Positions 1 through 7,951 of a stretch of DNA of 12,329 bases are shown in pieces; position 1 is the first letter of the stretch; every line of letters begins with the position of its first letter. The notes under the pieces are model-generated. The model had not been told where the DNA came from. It was given only the letters and a program-made list of their open reading frames with translations, and did not search any database. Made by a program: the position numbers and the translations under genes. The stretch lies in assembly GCA_003024985.2 (NCBI GenBank), contig PXIH01S0000006.1. One strand, 5' to 3'. The DNA is from Euperipatoides rowelli (taxonomy: Eukaryota > Onychophora > Udeonychophora > Euonychophora > Peripatopsidae).

Positions 1-133
1 TTACAGGCCTCTTTCGTTCTGCTTATGAGGATTCAACGTTATTCATAGAAGCTACAATATATGAGATGATGTAAAACACATAAAAATGACGTGATAGCCT
101 AATAATGTCAGCTGGTGACATGAAAATCTTTAC

Positions 134-350
134 ATGGTGCTCTTGTATAGATACCCTGTCCTGAACCTTAAATGAGGTAAAATGAAGCAAAAATCTAGGG
201 GGGCGCTATTGCTTGGATACCCCTTGGATTTCCTTCAGTGATAAAAAGTCAAAATGCAGTGATGGTGCTCTTGTTCAGCGATGGTGCAATATACCTATGT
301 TTTGACAAGAAATAGGGGGGGGGGCGCCTTTGCTTGGTGGGGTGCTCTTG
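134..350 (+). repeat. Diverged short direct repeats (GGTGCTCTTG, GCGC..TTGCTTGG)
   Basis: The word GGTGCTCTTG occurs three times here, at about 136, 264 and 341; the first two copies share ATGGTGCTCTTGT. A second word, GGGGGCGC followed by a short stretch and TTGCTTGG, occurs at about 198 and 318. The spacings differ (about 128 and 77 bases), so this is an old, degraded repeat array rather than a clean satellite. A run of ten G (315-324) lies inside the second G-rich unit. No coding potential is seen. Confidence 0.5.
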
Positions 351-527
351 GTCGGCATTCTACGGTGTATATACAGTATAGGCCTATATTTTTTTTCGTT
401 TAAGAAACAAGTCTATGTTGTTTTCTATTTTCTTCTGCAATGCAGTGTCTGTACAAAATACAATAAATTTGCATCAAATTGTTGATTAACCTTTCATCCC
501 ACTGGTGAATAAATATAACAATAGCAC

Positions 528-548
528 ACGGGTTGGGTCTGACAGACC
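528..548 (+). repeat. Left copy of inverted GGGTCTG motif
   Basis: ACGGGTTGGGTCTG is perfectly complementary to 1127-1140. It also folds on itself: GGTCT (536-540) and AGACC (544-548) can pair across a three-base loop. Confidence 0.6.
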
Positions 549-710
549 AAAGTATATATGAAGTTATGAACCACTTAAAATTAATAAATGATCGGTTAAA
601 CTTAATATAAATCTTTATATTACCGTAATACAAATTAGGAAATAATATTTTTCACAATAAAAGAAAGAATAAGTCACTGAAAAAGACATAAAACATGATC
701 ATGAAGTTTA

Positions 711-776
711 TCATAGTTGATCAACATCTGAATCAGATAAAGCACTTTCACTTTCATTATCTGATTCATGTAGCAT
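711..776 (-). pseudogene. Possible N-terminal fragment of a piggyBac-type transposase
   Basis: Reading the minus strand from the ATG at 776-774 gives a 21-residue peptide, beginning MLHESDNESESALSDSDV, before a TGA at 713-711. A start codon followed at once by a cluster of Ser, Asp and Glu is common at the N-terminus of piggyBac-like transposases. Its place and orientation inside a candidate TTAA-flanked element with inverted ends agree with this. Against it: the piece is very short, no catalytic-domain sequence follows, and the sequence partly consists of a hairpin (729-768) that by itself forces a symmetric peptide. It would be the start of a transposase whose body was deleted when the element became non-autonomous. 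Not functional in any case. Confidence 0.25.
729..768. repeat. 12-bp hairpin
   Basis: TGAATCAGATAA (729-740) is exactly complementary to TTATCTGATTCA (757-768), with a 16-base loop. It overlaps the short acidic reading frame on the minus strand. Confidence 0.6.
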
Positions 777-920
777 TTTATGCACTTAAGTTAATATGCT
801 CTGGGATATTTAAGGCATATTATTCCATTTTATATGTAAAATTTAAATGTTCACTTCAATAAATGATATAACCATTAACTTTAACGCCATAAAAAAAAAA
901 CTTTCACAAGTTTATACAGA

Positions 921-939
921 TTGGGTCTGTTGGACCCAA
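921..939. repeat. Middle GGGTC hairpin of the candidate element
   Basis: TTGGGTC (921-927) pairs with GACCCAA (933-939) across a five-base loop. It resembles the end motifs at 528-548 and 1119-1140, so it is either an internal copy of the terminal signal or the edge of a nested or truncated copy of the same family. Confidence 0.5.
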
Positions 940-1118
940 ACCAAGGTCACACAATAGAAAGGTCAATAATAACTAAACTAGATATTTCAAACATGAAGAT
1001 AAAACATGATTATCTGAATGAAAGAGATCACTGTGGCAGCTATTGGAGGATCAAGCTACCATACAGTCCATACTACTCAAGTGCAATCTATAACAAATTT
1101 CTAGAAATATGAGAGCAT

Positions 1119-1140
1119 GGGTCTCACAGACCCAACCCGT
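1119..1140 (-). repeat. Right copy of inverted GGGTCTG motif
   Basis: CAGACCCAACCCGT (1127-1140) is the exact reverse complement of 528-541. GGGTCT (1119-1124) and AGACCC (1128-1133) can also pair locally across a three-base loop. Confidence 0.6.
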
Positions 1141-1241
1141 AGGATAAAGGGATAACATATAAAAAAAAAAAATTAAAAAAAAATACAGTAGTAATATGAA
1201 TTTCAATTTTTTTTATCACCTCCGCTATTTTCTTTTGTTAT

Positions 1242-1274
1242 ATATGTTGCAAAGTGAGAAACTTTGCAACATAT
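1242..1274. repeat. Perfect 14-bp hairpin, 5-base loop
   Basis: ATATGTTGCAAAGT (1242-1255) is exactly complementary to 1261-1274, with loop GAGAA. It is the cleanest short hairpin in the left part. It lies in AT-rich DNA with no gene next to it; it could be a relic of an element end or a transcribed hairpin, and the sequence alone does not decide. Confidence 0.65.
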
Positions 1275-2232
1275 TATTTTTTTCAAGACAAGAAAATCTT
1301 TAATAACAGAAGTTCCTCAAAACAGATAGCCTATACTATTAAAAAAAACACCTCTGTGAATAATATGTAATAATGACTGTAAAACTCACTACAGAGATGT
1401 TTGGAAAATGTGTTAAATAACAAGAATAATTGTTTCTGGATATGTGCCTAGTCTCCAAGTTACAATCTTTTACAAAATTCTAAGACTTGTTTAAATTTAC
1501 ATTTTTATGAGTATAACAGACTATGAAATGATAAAATTTCCGAACTACATTATTTTTAATCATAGTTTTCATTTTCGTAGTCTTCTAGTACGCCTAATAC
1601 ACTTTATTTTATTTTTTCAAAATTAAGTAAAATTTTGCATTGAAAAAAAAAATTAAGTTAAATTACCAATTTAAAAAATATAAATTAAGAACAAAATATC
1701 TCTAAATAAGGAGTAAATAATTTATTCTTTTTTTTTATTAATAAACATAATTTGTGGTATAATGTATTATTAATTATTTTGAATTGGCCTTATAACAATT
1801 TTTCTCATCATACTTTTTCCTAGTATAGAAATTAATATAATAATGGCCTAAGTTACCATAATAAACTGCAAATATTTCTAAAAAAATCCCAACATGTTTA
1901 GCATTCTTTATCTGAAAATCACTTTTAATTAAAAGTCAAATAATTATGATAATGTTGAGTGACAAGTTACAATCAAAAACAAAATTTAAACTTTAAAAAC
2001 TGCAAGAATTTACAGTAATGATAATATCTAAAGCAATCTACATTCTTCTAAAGCTTTTTTTTTAAAAGATGCGATTAGAGATAGGTTAATAGATTTTACC
2101 TATTAAAATTTTAAAACCAAACAAAACAGACACAAAAACATCAGGAAAATAAAACAGTAATTTTAAGAAATGCCAGAAGCAATAAATGAAAATAGTAGAA
2201 CACAGATAATATCCTTAAAATAATGATAATAT
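1275..2232. other. AT-rich intergenic DNA, no gene seen
   Basis: Long A and T runs and stops in every frame. The only structure noted is a weak inverted repeat, 1346-1357 with 1391-1402 (11 of 12 pairs). Nothing here supports a gene. Confidence 0.6.
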
Positions 2233-2426
2233 TAATGAAGAAATGCCAAAATGTTTAAGAAACAACCAATTAAATCTATGTAGCTTACAATCTTTCATCT
2301 CTTTTACATTTAGGCTAATATAAATCTCTCCATAATTTTTCACCTCTGCTTCACAATAAGATGGCTGGATGTTTCTTAAACATTTTAGTAAGGAACCAAT
2401 GATGTTGGAGTTTCTTCATTCACATA
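2233..2426. repeat. Interrupted inverted repeat around AAAATGTTTAAGAAACA
   Basis: AAAATGTTTAAGAAACA (2248-2264) has an exact inverted copy at 2370-2386, 17 bp with about 105 bases between the arms. Further out, AATGAAGAAA (from about 2234) is matched inverted by TTTCTTCATT (about 2411-2420), with extra bases on the right side. This is the layout of an old, partly decayed fold-back or MITE-like repeat. No target-site duplication is evident and no protein is encoded. Confidence 0.5.
2339..2358 (+). repeat. Direct repeat TTTCACCTCTRCTTCACA, copy 1
   Basis: Nearly the same 20 bases recur at 2744-2763 (two differences), each preceded within about 30 bases by a TATAAAT-type stretch. The two are likely fragments of the same dispersed repeat. 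Confidence 0.45.
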
Positions 2427-3230
2427 ATTGTGTTTCACACAGCATATACAGTACATTAAATAGCTGTTACACACTTACACTGTATATAAGCATTTACTAC
2501 AAGAAGCCATATCTGGGCAGTTATCCTTGCTACTGATAATGGCTGTAAGCCAGAAACCAGATGTCTTGTATAACAGTTAATTAAGATGAACAATACCAGA
2601 GATGCAGTGGTAGCTCTAGTCTAGGCATTGGTAATAAATTAGGTAATAATTAAGCATAGATGTGTATTTATATATTGTTACAGTATAGGCTATACTGCAC
2701 ATGCTAAGGCATTTATATAAATCTGTATAAATATAATTTATGTCTTTCACCTCTACTTCACATTCAAGAGATAATTTAATACATGTATTTCTTAGATATT
2801 AATAATAATAAAATCTGAAAAGAAAATCATAATTTTTAGCCCTTTTCTATACATATGTGGGGGAGGTATAATGTCAATTTGGTAATTCAATCTGTCTGTT
2901 CATCTGGGTAATGATAACATAATTTTTCTCAAAACAAAGTCTTAGTTCATGGAAAGTCCAAACATGGCCTTAGAATTTATGCTATTGAAAATAACTGGAA
3001 TATGATTAGTGGCGCCATCTGTTCATCCATCCAAAGTTGTAACATACTACAGAATCAAATTATTTACAATCCCCATGATCTTCACTAAATTTAATTCGTT
3101 ACTTGGAAAATATAATAGGCCTATTTTATTATATTCTTCTTCATTAGCCTACACCTCTTTATAAATAAATAGTAAGTCATTTCTCACAAACCTTAAACTC
3201 TGCTATAGAAGATTTAATTTCTTTAACCAA
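2427..3230. other. AT-rich intergenic DNA with small repeats
   Basis: No coding region is seen. It contains a small palindrome CAGTATA-GGC-TATACTG (2681-2697) made of two words that recur through the window, and the second copy of a 20-base direct repeat (2744-2763). Confidence 0.55.
2744..2763 (+). repeat. Direct repeat TTTCACCTCTRCTTCACA, copy 2
   Basis: Matches 2339-2358 with two differences; see that entry. Confidence 0.45.
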
Positions 3231-3233
3231 ATT

Positions 3234-3518
3234 TTATAAGGGTATTTTTTTGAAACCCGAGATCTTTTTTATAAAAGTTCTAAAAGATCTATCCAAAATC
3301 TTAGACAACTTAGCCTCTCTATATAACAACGCTGAAGATCCATAGTCTAACGCAGATTGGATATAATAACTATATAACAGCTCAAAAGTGTTTTTATCAA
3401 AACAATTCAAATTATTTTTTAGATATTCAAAAATTCCCTTTATCTTTACATTCAATGCTTTTAAGTGATGCTCAAAATTAAATTTCTCATCGAAATCCAT
3501 TCCCAAATCTCTTATCAA
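3234..3518 (-). pseudogene. Non-LTR retrotransposon reverse transcriptase, C-terminal remnant
   Basis: The minus-strand frame gives about 94 residues. Near its start is RDLGMDFDEKFNFEHHL (residues 3-19), which fits the pattern (Y/V)-x-DLG-x-x-x-D-x-x-L-x-F-x-x-H-I seen just after the catalytic palm in many LINE-type reverse transcriptases (CR1, L2 and jockey-like groups). It continues with the order expected there: CFDKNTFELLYSYYIQSALDYGSS (39-62), matching the family's thumb pattern of a hydrophobic helix then LEYGS, and a basic tail resembling the stretch that usually reads (Q)RR-x-x-(K)-x-I-x-G. The catalytic palm with its YADD motif and the endonuclease are absent upstream. There is a stop before it, and after the TAA at 3236-3234 the frame stays open for about 17 codons. 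This is a dead, truncated fragment. The clade cannot be decided from it. Confidence 0.6.
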
Positions 3519-3522
3519 AACA

Positions 3523-3548
3523 GTTCATTCCAGTGGTTCATTCCAGCT
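3523..3548 (+). repeat. 13-bp tandem duplication beside the RT remnant
   Basis: GTTCATTCCAGTG (3523-3535) is followed directly by GTTCATTCCAGCT (3536-3548). It sits just upstream, on the minus strand, of the reverse transcriptase remnant, where the coding similarity breaks off, and may mark a repair or insertion junction. Confidence 0.5.
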
Positions 3549-3667
3549 ATTTAGATACATGAATTGTAATGTTCTTCAACTGTCATTAAATTTATTGAAA
3601 AAATTTCACACTTTACTCATCAAAAACTTTCCAATGATTTAAACCTGACTTTATTTAACCTTGGTAA

Positions 3668-3694
3668 TAGCTTTTTTTTTTTAAAAAAAAGCCA
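3668..3694. repeat. T-run/A-run hairpin
   Basis: A run of T followed directly by a run of A, bordered by AGC on the left and GCC on the right, can fold into a stem of roughly ten or more pairs. Simple-sequence origin is likely. Confidence 0.4.
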
Positions 3695-3757
3695 TTATAC
3701 TGTATGTGTGAGAGTTGAATCCTAACTCCTACTACAAATAAATCACTATGCTCAACC

Positions 3758-3985
3758 CTATGATAATCTACAGGTGCAATAACTATGCCCAAGCCGATAA
3801 TAGAGGTGGAATAATTTAGTGGAAAATTTGTTTAAAAGTGTTACCACTTTCCATTGTTTATCTGCTCTATTTTGATTGGATTCTAAGTCCCGAACTTGCA
3901 GGCATTTAAGGGATTCTTCCTCCGAGACTGATTGGTTATTTAAAAATAATAATGGGATACCTTTTAGATGGATGGATAACTCACC
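3758..3985 (-). pseudogene. Unidentified degenerate reading frame
   Basis: The minus strand stays open for about 75 codons between a TAA (3988-3986) and a TAG (3760-3758), with no good ATG. The translation, starting around GELSIHLKGIPLLFLNNQSV and going on with a charged stretch rich in Glu, Lys, Asn and Gln, has a more protein-like mix of residues than the AT-rich frames around it. Across the upstream TAA the same frame continues with about a dozen plausible residues. I do not recognise the family. It lies on the same strand as the reverse transcriptase remnant 240 bases downstream, so it could be part of the same dead retrotransposon, but I see no motif that proves this. It may equally be chance. 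Confidence 0.2.
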
Positions 3986-3989
3986 TTAT

Positions 3990-4615
3990 TTTTTTAAGAC
4001 AGAAAGGTCTAATATTTTCTCATGATACCTTTAGTAAAAATGATCTAATTTTAGAAAATTATTGTAGGACATTATATTCTCATTAGGAATGAAGACATTA
4101 AAAACTGATCCAAGTGTTGATCCCAAATCAAGATAAGAGTAGTGGAGATAATCTGATTTCAAGAAAATTTTGGTTTTAAACAGCCTGTTCTATTCATGGC
4201 AGGAAAACAATGGCAATATTAAAAACTATAAGCTTAGACATGAGTAGGCTGAATCAACTTCCCACCGCCACTATTTTTTTTCCAAAAAAGAATGAAAATA
4301 TATATGTTCATAATAGGCTACCTTAATAATTATAATCTTTATGGACCAATTAAATGTTACAAAACTGCTACAATAGGTTTTAATAATTTTTATATAGGCT
4401 ACTGTAAATAAAAAGTAGAAACATTAGTTTTGTTTTTTATTATATTCAAATTGAGTGCCATATTCATCAAAACTTCTAAATTGCAAAATAATAATAATCA
4501 AATTGCTGTCAGAAAGTGTTTTTTTTTTTCCTACCACTTCTACATCTGTTAAATATTTTCGACTTTGACAAGCCATTTTTGTTTTCAAATATTATAAAAA
4601 TTTGATGCCTGCAGA
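3990..4615. other. AT-rich intergenic DNA, no gene seen
   Basis: Stops occur in every frame. Two copies of the word TAGGCTA lie at 4314 and 4395, the second running into TACTGTA. Nothing else could be supported. Confidence 0.5.
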
Positions 4616-4637
4616 CCTGTTGGTAATGGTGTACATT

Positions 4638-4735
4638 TGTCCCATTTTGCCCGGGACAGTCCCCGTTTTTAAAGATACAGTCCTGGTGTCCTCAGAGAAT
4701 GCTTTGGGACTTGATAATGTCCCGTTTTTCAAAGA
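4638..4735 (+). repeat. GTCCC-rich repeat, about 60-base internal period
   Basis: GTCCCCGTTTTTAAAGA (from 4659) and GTCCCGTTTTTCAAAGA (from 4719) are 60 bases apart. A third, weaker unit TTGTCCCATTTTGC begins near 4637. Between them are CCCGGGAC, CAGTCCTGGTGTCC and GGGAC. The G+C content is well above that of its surroundings and the edges are sharp, which suggests an inserted dispersed repeat. I have seen similar GTCCCGTTTTT-type sequence in invertebrate DNA, but I cannot give it a family name. No protein is claimed, although the frame is open across much of it. Confidence 0.45.
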
Positions 4736-6011
4736 ATAGCTTATTTTCTCTATTTGAAGTATCAATTTTACTATTTTTTAGAATTAATTTAGCCATTAAA
4801 TAAACCAAAAAAAAAAATATACAGTATAAATCTAAAACCACACATTCACATAAGCCTACTTGGAAAAATAATACAATTTTCCATATGAATTGTTATATTT
4901 TCGTACAGACATAGTGAAATGTAAAAGCATGGCATTGCACAGGAACATTAGTTGAGGGCGTCCAGACATTGCAATTTACCGTAAAAGTTCAATCACTTCT
5001 TCAAAGAGAATTTGTAGATTTCCGTCCAATTAACAATTCTCGAGAAATTCAAATGTTTTTTTTTATATTAAAGTTAATATTAATAATTACTGGGTCTATC
5101 ATTTATCAAAATAATGTATTTTTTAAAAATCATAACATCAATAGAGGCCTCACTCCTCAGTGTCATGTCTATAGTATTTTTTAAACAACAAGCCATCACC
5201 TTTTTTTTTAATCTGTCTCTTCTCACAAAATGATAGCCATTAATTTTAAGTTTGCTATTGTTTGTTAAATTGGTGAGCCTGGTTTCAGTTATCAGGATTA
5301 TGACTGAATTGGTGTGAATTCAGTTAATTTTGTTTTTCATGGAGTTTCAATTAGTTAAAACAAAAAGATGAGAAGAGACATTGTTTAACTGCTATTGACT
5401 TGCACCAATACATAATTATTAGAACTGGAGGGAAATGCACTTCTAATAATAATTAGTCTATCATTAATAAATATTTTCCGTGAGTACTTACTTTAGATAT
5501 TTAGAAATATATATTCTCTAAATCTCGACAACTGAGGAGCGCCTAGATTTACAGGCAGCAATATTACTGTTTATGTATAGTGTGTTTTTCACTACAAACT
5601 GCACTGACAACTATAATAATAGTCAACAGTCAAAAAAATGGTCTAACTATTTATAGCTGATTTAGGATAAATTTGATGCGCTGAATCCAAAAATCACATT
5701 GGTTTCGCTCTATCAGGTCAACTTTTTGAGCTATTGTCGACATAAGACAAACTGGTTTCGGGCAACAAAAGTCTACATAGACCTGTCTTTGTTACACCTG
5801 CTACCACAATCAGAATACATTAATTAGTAAAATTTTACATCATGTCATCAATGTTTAGTATTTACATTTTTTTTTGTATGTTTATGGAAACTAAGTATTA
5901 TAACTTTGCAAATAACATTGCAGTCGTTTATGTAAATAGTTATAATTACACACTCTGTGCTATGCAAACAATTATATTTAGCTTTAATGTTACTTAATGA
6001 TAGCATATCAG
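4736..6011. other. AT-rich intergenic DNA, no gene seen
   Basis: There are open frames in this stretch, but they lack any recognisable motif and look like chance. The only fold noted is the 8-bp hairpin at 5303-5324. GGTTTCG occurs twice (about 5701 and 5754), without the context of a tRNA B box. Confidence 0.5.
5303..5324. repeat. 8-bp hairpin
   Basis: ACTGAATT (5303-5310) and AATTCAGT (5317-5324) pair across a six-base loop. Confidence 0.5.
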
Positions 6012-6083
6012 CAGTAACCAACATCTTACAGTACCGGTATATCAACATAATTATGTTGATATACTGTAAGATGTTGGTTACTG
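6012..6083. repeat. Near-perfect palindrome, 33-bp arms, no loop
   Basis: The left arm (6012-6050) starts CAGTAACCAACATCTTACAG. The right arm (6051-6083) is its exact reverse complement except that the left arm has six extra bases, CCGGTA, at about 6034-6039. The arms meet at ATAATTAT, so there is no spacer. Such a long arm with no base substitutions points to a recent origin or to selection or gene conversion. It ends 120 bases before the presumed start of the pseudogene at 6203 and could be a terminal or subterminal structure of a mobile element carrying that gene. It could also be an independent palindrome. The tip of each arm includes TACAGTA, a word enriched through the window. Confidence 0.8.
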
Positions 6084-6202
6084 ATTCCATGTAGATCATT
6101 ACGTAATGAACAAGCAACGTTGTGTGTCTTTCTCATTTGTATACTTTGAATTTTGTTGCTATGCATTACTAATTTTGGTATTTACAGTTTCTAGGTAATG
6201 AA

Positions 6203-7869
6203 ATGGCATCGTTAAGAAAATCTTGCAGAAATAAGCCTGATGTCTTTTGTTACATCTATGGCGAATACACCCTTGTTCATAACAGGAAACCAATCACAAG
6301 TTTTGTAAACCGTGCTTACCTTGATTATTTCAGTATGGCATTAGGTGACCAAGAGAAAGTTTAGGCACCACAAATGGTATGCAAGAAATGCACTGAGTAT
6401 CTGCATCAGTGGACCAAGAGCCATAAGATTGTCTGAACTTTGGAATTCCCATGGTCTGGAGGGAGCTGACAAACCATGGCACTAACTGCTACTTCTGCGC
6501 TATTGATGTGACTGGGAAAAACAGAAACAACTGGAGCAACCTGACATATCCTGATCTTGAATCAGCACGTCGTCCTGTAGCTCATTGTGATGAAATTCCA
6601 GTACCTGTCTTTGGAGAACTTCCTGACATTAGCGACCAAGTTTCCCCCATTGTTGAAGAAGATGAAGAAGAATATGCGGTTGATGAAGGCGGTACTCCAA
6701 AGGCTTTCTCTCAAATGGAGCTCAATGATCTAGTTTGCGATCTCAGCTTGTCCAAATCATCTGCCGAACTATTGGCATCCAGATTGAAGGAGAAAAATCT
6801 CCTCTCTGACAGTGTTCACATCACCTTCTACCGCAACAGACAAGACTACCACCTACAATATTTCTATCAAGAGAAGGACTTGGTGTACTGCACAGATATT
6901 GCACAGCTTCTGCACAAGCTTGGAGTGCCACAATATGAATCCAAAGATTAGAGACTGCTCATTGACAGCAGCAAGTGATTACTGAAATGTGTTTTGCTGC
7001 ATAATGGAAACCTCTATGCCTCTGTACCCCTCGCTCACTCGACTACACTGAAGGAGAAGTATGAAGTGGTGAAGTACGTTTTGGAGAAAATTAACTATGA
7101 TCAGAATCACTGGTTTATTTGTGTTGACTTGAAGATGGTGAACTTTTTGTTGGGACAACAGTTCGGGTTCACCAAATACCCCTGCTTCCTTTGCATGTGG
7201 TACTGTAGGGACACTGCTCATCGTTATACGATGAAGGACTGGCCTGTACACGAGGAATTGGTGCCTTGCAGAGCAACAAACATCATTAACAAGCCCTCTT
7301 GTGGAAGAAACAAGATGCTCTTCCCACCACTGCACATCAAACTTGGTTTGATGAAGCAGTTTACCAAAGCTTTGGACAAAGATGGTGGGCTGCTTCATTT
7401 ACTTGTGCCAGGCTTTTCCAAGATTGACCATTGAGAAGTTGAAAGCTGGCATCTTTGACGGTCCTCAAATCCATCAGCTCATAAAAGATCCACAGTTCAA
7501 AAACTCAATGAATGAAGTGGAGCTGGAAGCATGGAAGGCTTTTGTTCTAGTGGTGAAAAACTTTCTCGGCAACAATAAGGCCCCTAACTATGCGGAACTT
7601 GTCACCAATATATGCTGACTGCTTTCAGGAATTTCAGGTGCAACATGTGTATCAAAATGCATTACTTATTCTCACATATGGATCAGTTTCCTGAAAATCT
7701 AGGATCTATGAGTGATGAACAGGGTGAGCATTTTCAACAAGAGATGGAGAACAGGTACCAAGGTCGCTGGGATGCATTAATGATTGCAGATTATTTTTGG
7801 AATCTGAATAGAGACATCCCTGCCACTGGACATTCTAGGACTTCAAAGAAAAGAAAATTCAATCCCTAA
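6203..7869 (+). pseudogene. Dead intronless copy of an uncharacterised invertebrate multi-copy protein family
   Basis: Translation from the ATG at 6203 (G at -3 and +4) gives MASLRKSCRNKPDVFCYIYG and can be followed to the TAA at 7867-7869, about 555 codons, if damage is ignored. Recognisable blocks in order: CxxC-like N-terminus, here C-Y-I-Y with the second Cys lost; VCKKC (about 6378-6392); MVWRE and CYFC (6451-6505); a Glu/Asp-rich linker (about 6655-6690); FSQMELNDLVCDLSLSKSSA; FYRNRQDY; VYCTDIAQLL; VDLKMVNFLLGQQFG and YPCFLCMW (7120-7200); PPLHIKLGLMKQF (7324-7362); EKLKAGIFDGPQI; HYLFSHMDQFPENLG; RYQGRWDALM; and a basic C-terminus. Paired cysteines suggest metal binding. I recall this family as uncharacterised proteins, many copies per genome, in arthropods and other invertebrates; its role is unknown to me. 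Lesions: in-frame stops at 6362, 6434, 6949 and 6976; frameshifts near 6434 (one base lost or two gained), 7387-7389 (extra G) and 7605-7611 (net two bases gained). No introns are needed. Function is certainly lost; family placement is fairly sure. Confidence 0.8.
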
Positions 7870-7945
7870 GTTTTGTACAGTAATTTACATGTACTTAGTA
7901 GGTTCTTACATGTCTGATATTCAATTCACACTTGCCTTTTTTTTT

Positions 7946-7951
7946 AATAAA
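7946..7951 (+). promoter_or_regulatory. Polyadenylation signal AATAAA
   Basis: A canonical AATAAA lies 77 bases after the pseudogene stop codon, following a T run. It is placed as expected for the 3' end signal of the ancestral transcript, although AATAAA is also common by chance in such AT-rich DNA. No poly(A) tract follows that would mark a processed retrocopy. Confidence 0.4.

Larger units (their letters stand above)
486..1156. mobile_element. Possible piggyBac-like non-autonomous element (MITE relic)
   Basis: The left side starts with TTAA at 486-489 followed by CCTTTCATCC. The right side, read on the other strand, is TTATCCCTTTATCC (about 1143-1156). Inside these, ACGGGTTGGGTCTG (528-541) is matched exactly, inverted, by 1127-1140, and the match continues with 5 of the next 7 bases. 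A TTAA target with ends beginning CCC/CCTTT is typical of the piggyBac superfamily; the rest is inference. The distance from the outer end to the inverted block differs on the two sides (42 against 16 bases), and the right TTAA has changed to TTAT, so the boundaries are uncertain. A minus-strand acidic peptide start lies inside (711-776), which would fit an internally deleted transposon. Confidence 0.4.

Noticed and set aside
400-633. 77-codon open frame on the minus strand
   Set aside because: Crosses the presumed TTAA border of the candidate element and has no recognisable motif; Ile/Lys/Tyr-rich composition is as expected by chance from AT-rich DNA.
921-1112. 63-codon open frame on the plus strand
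   Set aside because: Begins inside the GGGTC hairpin of the candidate element, has no known motif and lies opposite the inferred orientation of the transposase fragment.
4969-5184. 71-codon open frame with a DFRPIN-like phrase
   Set aside because: The phrase faintly recalls a retroelement, but no other motif of a reverse transcriptase is present, there is no ATG, and the second half is low-complexity hydrophobic sequence.
5695-5770. GGTTTCG words suggesting a tRNA or tRNA-derived SINE
   Set aside because: No A box at the right distance, no cloverleaf arms and no terminator pattern.
5848-6117. 89-codon open frame on the minus strand
   Set aside because: It runs through both arms of the palindrome at 6012-6083, which makes its two halves related by symmetry rather than by coding; no motif was recognised.
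6170-6202. Possible 3' splice site (TTTACAG) just before the pseudogene start
   Set aside because: No polypyrimidine tract of good quality and no matching donor; the coding part reads without introns, so an upstream intron cannot be supported.
6979-7398. 139-codon open frame antisense to the pseudogene
   Set aside because: It is a shadow of the plus-strand gene, whose translation carries the conserved motifs.
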